From contig DATKLX010000110.1 of NCBI GenBank assembly GCA_035542155.1, forward strand, positions 1 through 17,159: 17,159 nucleotides of DNA, read 5' to 3'. Under the pieces are notes generated by a model that was not told where the DNA came from, made no database searches, and was given only the letters and a program-made list of their open reading frames with translations. The position numbers were made by a program, and so were the translations under genes. Source of the stretch: DATKLX01 sp035542155. GTDB lineage: Bacteria; Chloroflexota; Anaerolineae; Anaerolineales; Anaerolineaceae. Every line of letters begins with the position of its first letter. Position 1 is the stretch's first letter. Positions 13,276-17,159 of the stretch are shown piece by piece.

Positions 13276-14331
13276 TTGAAACCTTTTGCCGCCGTTTCAA
13301 AACCGCCGACCAGTTCAACCGGCCGGCTGCGCACCTGGATAAAGCGGCTTCTACTGGATATCCCTGCTGCGGTCGTCCTCCTCCTGATCGCCGGCGTGTT
13401 GTACCAGTCCATCGCCACCCAAATCGACCGGCGCATCTTCCCACCGCACGGGCAGATGGTCGACGTGGGCGGTTACCGCCTGCATCTCAACTGCGCGGGG
13501 GTGTACTCCTCCCAGCAACCTACGGTGATTTTAGAAACGGGCCTCGGCGGCCTGGCGACCTCATCGGACTGGGCCTGGGTGCAGCCCGAGGTAGCCAGGA
13601 CCACGCTCGTCTGCGCGTATGACCGGGCCGGACTGGGGTGGAGCGATCCTGGCCCGCAGCCGCGCGACGCCCGGCACATCGCCGCCGAACTACACACGCT
13701 GCTGCAAGCCTCCCACACCCCCGGGCCTTACGTGTTGGTTGGCTGGTCCTACGGAGGCCTGTACGCCCGCGAGTATGCCGGCCAGTACCCACAAGAGGTG
13801 GCGGGGCTGGTCCTGGTGGACAGCTCCTCACCTGAACAATGCGCCTTTTCGCCTGCCTGGGAGGCGCAGTGTGCGTCCACGGTAAAGAATGCTTCCCGCG
13901 CAGCCCTGTTGGCGCCTTTTGGCGTCTTGCGCCTGGTCGGTCTGTTTCAACCCCCGACCGGCCTGCCAGAACCCCAAAAACAGGAGCTCCTCGCCTCCTT
14001 CTCCTCACAGAAAGATTGGGCCGCGCAGAAAGCCGAGCTGCAGGCCACACCGGATACCGACGCCCAGGTGCTCGCCGCACAGACGCTCGGGTCAAGGCCG
14101 GTCTACGTGCTCACCGCGACCGACCACAACGCGCCTCCGGAGCTGGAGCAGCAGTGGCAGGCCTGGCAGTCCGGTTACACCGCGCTTTCCACCAACAGCG
14201 CCCAAAGGGTTGTGGAGGGGGCGACGCACAACTCGTTGGTGTTCAGCCCAACCGATTCGAAGATCACCGCCGCCGCCATCCTGCAGGTGGTCGACTCGGT
14301 GCGCACGGGGAAGGGGTTGAGCAGTCCATAA
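13276..14331 (+). CDS. Membrane-anchored alpha/beta hydrolase
   Basis: The 351-residue protein starts at TTG 13276, supported by GGAG five bases upstream. Residues 25-43 (LLLDIPAAVVLLLIAGVLY) form one membrane helix, with the hydrolase domain outside or at the membrane. The fold motifs are GGYRLHLNCAG (65-75), an oxyanion loop ETGLGG (87-92), YDRAGLGWS (115-123), the nucleophile elbow GWSYGG with Ser158, a likely acid at Asp283 (ATDH) and His318 (EGATHNS). The catalytic triad is therefore complete. Such proteins are esterases, lipases or related enzymes, and substrate cannot be predicted. It follows ppk2 by 12 bases, likely in the same operon, and ends 21 bases from the convergent FGE-like gene without an obvious terminator. 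Confidence 0.9.
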   Translation: MKPFAAVSKPPTSSTGRLRTWIKRLLLDIPAAVVLLLIAGVLYQSIATQIDRRIFPPHGQMVDVGGYRLHLNCAGVYSSQQPTVILETGLGGLATSSDWAWVQPEVARTTLVCAYDRAGLGWSDPGPQPRDARHIAAELHTLLQASHTPGPYVLVGWSYGGLYAREYAGQYPQEVAGLVLVDSSSPEQCAFSPAWEAQCASTVKNASRAALLAPFGVLRLVGLFQPPTGLPEPQKQELLASFSSQKDWAAQKAELQATPDTDAQVLAAQTLGSRPVYVLTATDHNAPPELEQQWQAWQSGYTALSTNSAQRVVEGATHNSLVFSPTDSKITAAAILQVVDSVRTGKGLSSP

Positions 14332-14352
14332 GGAAAATTCGCGTCCCAAGGG

Positions 14353-15282
14353 TCACTCCGCGCAGCGGAATCCCACCGCGCCGTCCATCGAGTGCTGGGG
14401 CGCGCCGCTGGCGCGGTTAGCGGCGCGCAGGCTGGGAGCGAACTCGCCCCAGGAGCCGCCGCGCAGGGTGCGGTACTTGCCCTGCGCCGGGCCGGTCGGG
14501 TTGCGAGCGGGAGATTGGGCATAATAGCCCGGTTCGTACCAGTCCGCGGTCCATTCCCATAGATTTCCCGCCTGATCCAGCGCCCCGTAGGGGCTCGCCC
14601 CGTCTGGGTGAGCGCTCACCGCGCTGGTGTCTCTGGCGCAGCCGGAATAATTGGCGCGCCGGCAGTCGATCCCCTCGCCCCAGGGGTAGGTGCGACCGTC
14701 CGTCCCTCGGGCGGCCTTCTCCCACTGGGCCTCGCTCGGCAGGTGGCGGCCCGCCCAACGGCAGTACGCCTGGGCCTCGTCCGCGTCGAGGAGGATGACC
14801 GGGTAGTCCCGGAACTGGGGATCGGTGAAGTAGTTTTTCCGTGTGCGCGAATCGACGCCCCAGACGTAGGGCGAATAGGTCCGCTCGTGGCAGGCTTTGG
14901 CCTGGACGCAGGCGGAGTACATCGCGTTGGTCACCTCGGTCTGGTCGATCCAGAAGGCGTCCAGGGATATCGTGTGCTGCGGGCGCTCGTCGGGCTGGGC
15001 CTGGGTGTCTCGATCGTTCGAGCCCATGAGGAATTCCCCGGCCGGGACGCACAGTTGGAGCATTCCATCCCGCGGGGAAACCCGGCTCTCCCCGATCTTC
15101 GCGCAGGCAGGGGCGGGTTGGCTCGCCGCGGGGAGGGCGGGCGCCGGAGAGGAGGTGGGCGCGGCCGGGATCAGAACGGTGCGCTGCGGAGAGCAGGCCG
15201 CCAGGAGCAGGACCAGGAGAATTCTGCCGGACAGGCGAAGCACGTTCACCAGGATATTGTAGCCCGCTTCGGAGAAAGCCAT
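14353..15282 (-). CDS. Lipoprotein with FGE/SUMF1-type domain
   Basis: The 309-residue protein has an N-terminal hydrophobic segment ending in the lipobox LAAC (Cys30), so it is probably a lipid-anchored outer-face protein. A Pro/Ala-rich linker (about 31-60) leads to a formylglycine-generating-enzyme fold: VPAGEFLMGS (79-88), FWIDQTEVTN (110-119), LPSEAQWEKAAR (181-192), YPWGE (199-203), NLWEWTADWYE (240-250), RGGSW (274-278) and GFRC (304-307). True FGE oxidises a sulfatase cysteine using a Cys pair just after the GGS motif. That pair is absent here, since residues 279-300 carry no cysteine. It is therefore likely a non-oxidase member of the superfamily, such as a binding or carbohydrate-associated protein. 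No sulfatase is nearby. The start is uncertain: no strong ribosome-binding site precedes 15282. Confidence 0.87.
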   Translation of the reverse strand: MAFSEAGYNILVNVLRLSGRILLVLLLAACSPQRTVLIPAAPTSSPAPALPAASQPAPACAKIGESRVSPRDGMLQLCVPAGEFLMGSNDRDTQAQPDERPQHTISLDAFWIDQTEVTNAMYSACVQAKACHERTYSPYVWGVDSRTRKNYFTDPQFRDYPVILLDADEAQAYCRWAGRHLPSEAQWEKAARGTDGRTYPWGEGIDCRRANYSGCARDTSAVSAHPDGASPYGALDQAGNLWEWTADWYEPGYYAQSPARNPTGPAQGKYRTLRGGSWGEFAPSLRAANRASGAPQHSMDGAVGFRCAE

Positions 15283-15392
15283 CCAGGATTGGCTATAATT
15301 GGCCCATACTCATTCACCCCGTTCTAAACCATGGGTGCTGAACGGATCAACCGGCAAGCCCGTGGGGCCTGAAGGAAAGGAGCCGTACTCAG

Positions 15393-16925
15393 ATGAAACA
15401 CTTCATCCTCGCCCACGACCTGGGCACCACCGGCGACAAGGCAACCCTGTTCGACGAGGGGCTGAACCTGGCAGCCAGCGCCTTCAGCGGCTACGACACC
15501 TACTGCCCGCAGCCGACCTGGGCGGAGCAAAATCCGCTCGACTGGTGGCGGGCGGTGGTCCTCGCCACGCGGGCACTGCTGGCCCAATCTAGCGCGGCGC
15601 CGGGGGACATCGCCGCGATCGCCTTCAGCGGGCAGATGATGGGCTGCCTGCCGGTCGATTCCAGAGGCCAGCCGCTGCGCTCCTGCCTGATCTGGGCCGA
15701 CCAGCGCGCGGTCGCCCAGACTGATCGCCTGGGGGAGGCTATCGGGGAAGAGCGCCTGTACCGCATCACCGGGCACCGCAACAGCCCGACCTACGGCGCT
15801 CCTAAGATCATGTGGCTGCGCGACAACGAGCCCGAAACCTTCGCGCGGACGCACAAGTTCCTCCACGCCAAGGATTATGTCGCTTACCGCATGACGGGCG
15901 CCTTCGTCACCGATCGCTCCGATGCGGGCGGCCTGAACCTCTATCACCTGGAGAACGGCGAGTGGGCAGACGAGATCCTCGCCGCGGCCGGTCTCGACCC
16001 GCAGCTTCTCCCCGCGATCCACAGCTCTACGGACGTGATCGGCGAGCTCACCCACCAGGCCGCGGATGAGCTCGGGCTGGAGGTCGGGACCCCCGTGGTG
16101 ATCGGCGCGGGCGACGGCGTCAGCGCGACGGCGGGCGCGGGAGCGGTGGCAGAAGGGCTGGCCTACAGCTACATCGGTTCCTCGGCCTGGATTTCCTTTG
16201 CCTCGCCGCGCCCGGTCTACGACCGCGGGCGGCGGATCTTCAACTGGACCCACATGGTTCCCGGCCTGTTCTCCCCCTGCGGCGCGATGCAGGCCGCGGG
16301 CGGCTCGTACCAGTGGCTGCGCCGCCAGGTATGCTGGAGCGAAGACCGCGAGGCCAGCGAGACCGGCGGCGACGTGTACGAGATCATGAACCGGCGCGCG
16401 GCCGAGAGCGTCCCTGGCGCCAACGGCCTGCTCTTCCTGCCCTACCTGCAGGGAGAGCGCAGCCCGCACTGGAACCCCAGGGCGCGCGGCGGGTTTATCG
16501 GCCTGCAGATCACCCACACCCGCGCCGACCTGATCCGCGCGACGCTGGAAGGCATCAGCATGAACCTGCGCACGATCCTCGAAATTTTTTTGGGCGCGGG
16601 CGCGCGGATCGACGAAATGATCCTCATCGGCGGCGGCGCGAAGGGGGCCCTCTGGCGCCAGATCCTCGCCGACGTCTTCGGCCGGCCGATCCTGCGCCCG
16701 GCCCTTCTCGATGAAGCCACCTCGCTGGGAGCGGCGGTCGCCGGCGGCGTCGGCGTCGGCCTGCTCCGCGATTTTTCCACCGCCCGGCAGCGCATGGAGA
16801 TTGTCGCCCGCCACACGCCAGACCCGGAAGCGCAGAAAATCTACGACCAGATCTACCCGATCTTCCTGGCAAGCTACAACGCGCTGGTCCCTATCTACGA
16901 CCAAATGTCGAAAAATATACCTTAA
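15393..16925 (+). CDS. xylB: Xylulokinase, FGGY carbohydrate kinase family
   Basis: The 510-residue cytoplasmic kinase phosphorylates D-xylulose to xylulose 5-phosphate with ATP, feeding the pentose phosphate pathway. The N-terminal phosphate loop is HDLGTTGDKATLFD (8-21, Asp9). SGQMMG (79-84) and WADQRA (101-106) line the sugar site, and VIGAGDGVSAT contains the catalytic base Asp241. The second FGGY signature is LIGGGAKGALWRQILADVFG (411-430), followed by EATSLGAAVAG. The SGQMMG and WADQRA motifs favour xylulokinase over glycerol or gluconate kinase, but other sugars are possible because no xylose isomerase or transporter is seen in the window. AAGGAG lies ten bases before ATG 15393. It is divergent from the FGE-like gene. 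Confidence 0.88.
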   Translation: MKHFILAHDLGTTGDKATLFDEGLNLAASAFSGYDTYCPQPTWAEQNPLDWWRAVVLATRALLAQSSAAPGDIAAIAFSGQMMGCLPVDSRGQPLRSCLIWADQRAVAQTDRLGEAIGEERLYRITGHRNSPTYGAPKIMWLRDNEPETFARTHKFLHAKDYVAYRMTGAFVTDRSDAGGLNLYHLENGEWADEILAAAGLDPQLLPAIHSSTDVIGELTHQAADELGLEVGTPVVIGAGDGVSATAGAGAVAEGLAYSYIGSSAWISFASPRPVYDRGRRIFNWTHMVPGLFSPCGAMQAAGGSYQWLRRQVCWSEDREASETGGDVYEIMNRRAAESVPGANGLLFLPYLQGERSPHWNPRARGGFIGLQITHTRADLIRATLEGISMNLRTILEIFLGAGARIDEMILIGGGAKGALWRQILADVFGRPILRPALLDEATSLGAAVAGGVGVGLLRDFSTARQRMEIVARHTPDPEAQKIYDQIYPIFLASYNALVPIYDQMSKNIP

Positions 16926-17159
16926 ATCTCCCTTCACCACGCGCCTCGACCGATGTTAATATACAATAATGATAAGATATATCAAAATTATGATGGTGAT
17001 ATGCCGGTCCAACACGAACTGAGCTAGACTTTATCCATTGGACCTGGCTCTAGGGTGTGTAACACAGGGCATCGAGCCAGGGTTGGATCTCGGATACCGG
17101 GATTTTTCGAATATCGCCCTGTGGAGTGGATATCGAAAAATGGTGCGATTGCCAAATCT
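16926..17159. other. Non-coding right edge with two hairpins
   Basis: No supported gene follows xylulokinase. Hairpins CCTGGCTC/GAGCCAGG (17043-17081, eight pairs, with GTGT/ACAC in the loop) and ATTTTTCGAATATC/GATATCGAAAAAT (17102-17141, one bulged base) are evident. Neither is followed by a T-run. Frames on both strands are open to the edge, so the start of another gene or IS cannot be excluded. Confidence 0.4.

Noticed and set aside
15324..16940. Minus-strand open frame of 538 residues
   Set aside because: It is antisense to xylulokinase over its full length. It is Arg/Ala/Asp-rich with no recognisable motif, a by-product of high GC at third positions.
17038..17159. Open plus-strand frame starting TTG and running off the right edge
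   Set aside because: Several frames on both strands are open here, no ribosome-binding site is present, and no family is recognised. It is too short to support.
1..17159. CRISPR arrays, tRNA and rRNA genes
   Set aside because: No regularly spaced repeats, cloverleaf patterns or rRNA-like conserved blocks were seen on reading both strands.

Overview
The window looks like a chromosomal accessory region from a Chloroflexota bacterium, probably Anaerolineae-like. The evidence is indirect. A secreted M23/PPC protein ends in the ...LFLPLVTR tail common in extracellular proteins of that group. The transposase N-terminus and the C-terminal tail of a WD40/NB-ARC-type protein resemble sequences I associate with Chloroflexota. 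Base composition is mixed: the M23, FGE-like and xylulokinase genes are GC-rich, while the toxin-antitoxin, sthA-like and intergenic parts are richer in AT. No rRNA, tRNA or CRISPR array was seen.

Layout. 1-145: the 5' end of an insertion sequence that runs off the left edge. 146-543: AT-rich DNA with no convincing gene, then a hairpin. 544-1138: a YefM-YoeB toxin-antitoxin operon on the minus strand with a well-preserved promoter and TGTACA operator pair. 1238-1460: a structured, possibly transcribed non-coding segment ending in an intrinsic terminator. 1520-2373: a RibD/DHFR-like reductase and a truncated antitoxin-like ORF, closed by a 14-bp-stem bidirectional terminator. 2441-5049: a P-type cation ATPase preceded by a previously uncalled 50-residue single-helix membrane ORF resembling an FtsH N-terminus. 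5183-6224: a graveyard holding a WD40-protein tail fused to a decayed transposase, an IS end related to the one at the left edge, and the C-terminal piece of an alpha/beta hydrolase. 6425-7837: a SthA-like flavoprotein. 7969-10062: a secreted M23-like multidomain protein. 10192-12207: a remarkable cysteine-rich repeat protein on the minus strand. 12448-14331: PPK2 polyphosphate kinase and a membrane-anchored alpha/beta hydrolase in tandem. 14353-15282: a lipoprotein with an FGE/SUMF1 fold domain. 15393-16925: xylulokinase. 16926-17159: non-coding DNA with two hairpins.

The most novel item is the 671-residue protein at 10192-12207. It has four copies of an ungapped 57-residue unit. Each unit is a 36-residue acidic helical segment followed by six cysteines spaced exactly every fourth residue (C-x3-C-x3-C-x3-C-x3-C-x3-C) with an invariant C-x-W-[IL]-C core. 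That gives 24 cysteines in register, followed by a long beta-type C-terminal region. I recognise no family for it. A cysteine-lined helical bundle for metal (for example Cu(I) or Zn) or Fe-S binding is a reasonable hypothesis but is inference.

The genes do not form one pathway. PPK2, the SthA-like protein and xylulokinase are ordinary energy, redox and sugar functions. The minus-strand Cys-rich gene stands alone between a strong terminator and its own promoter.
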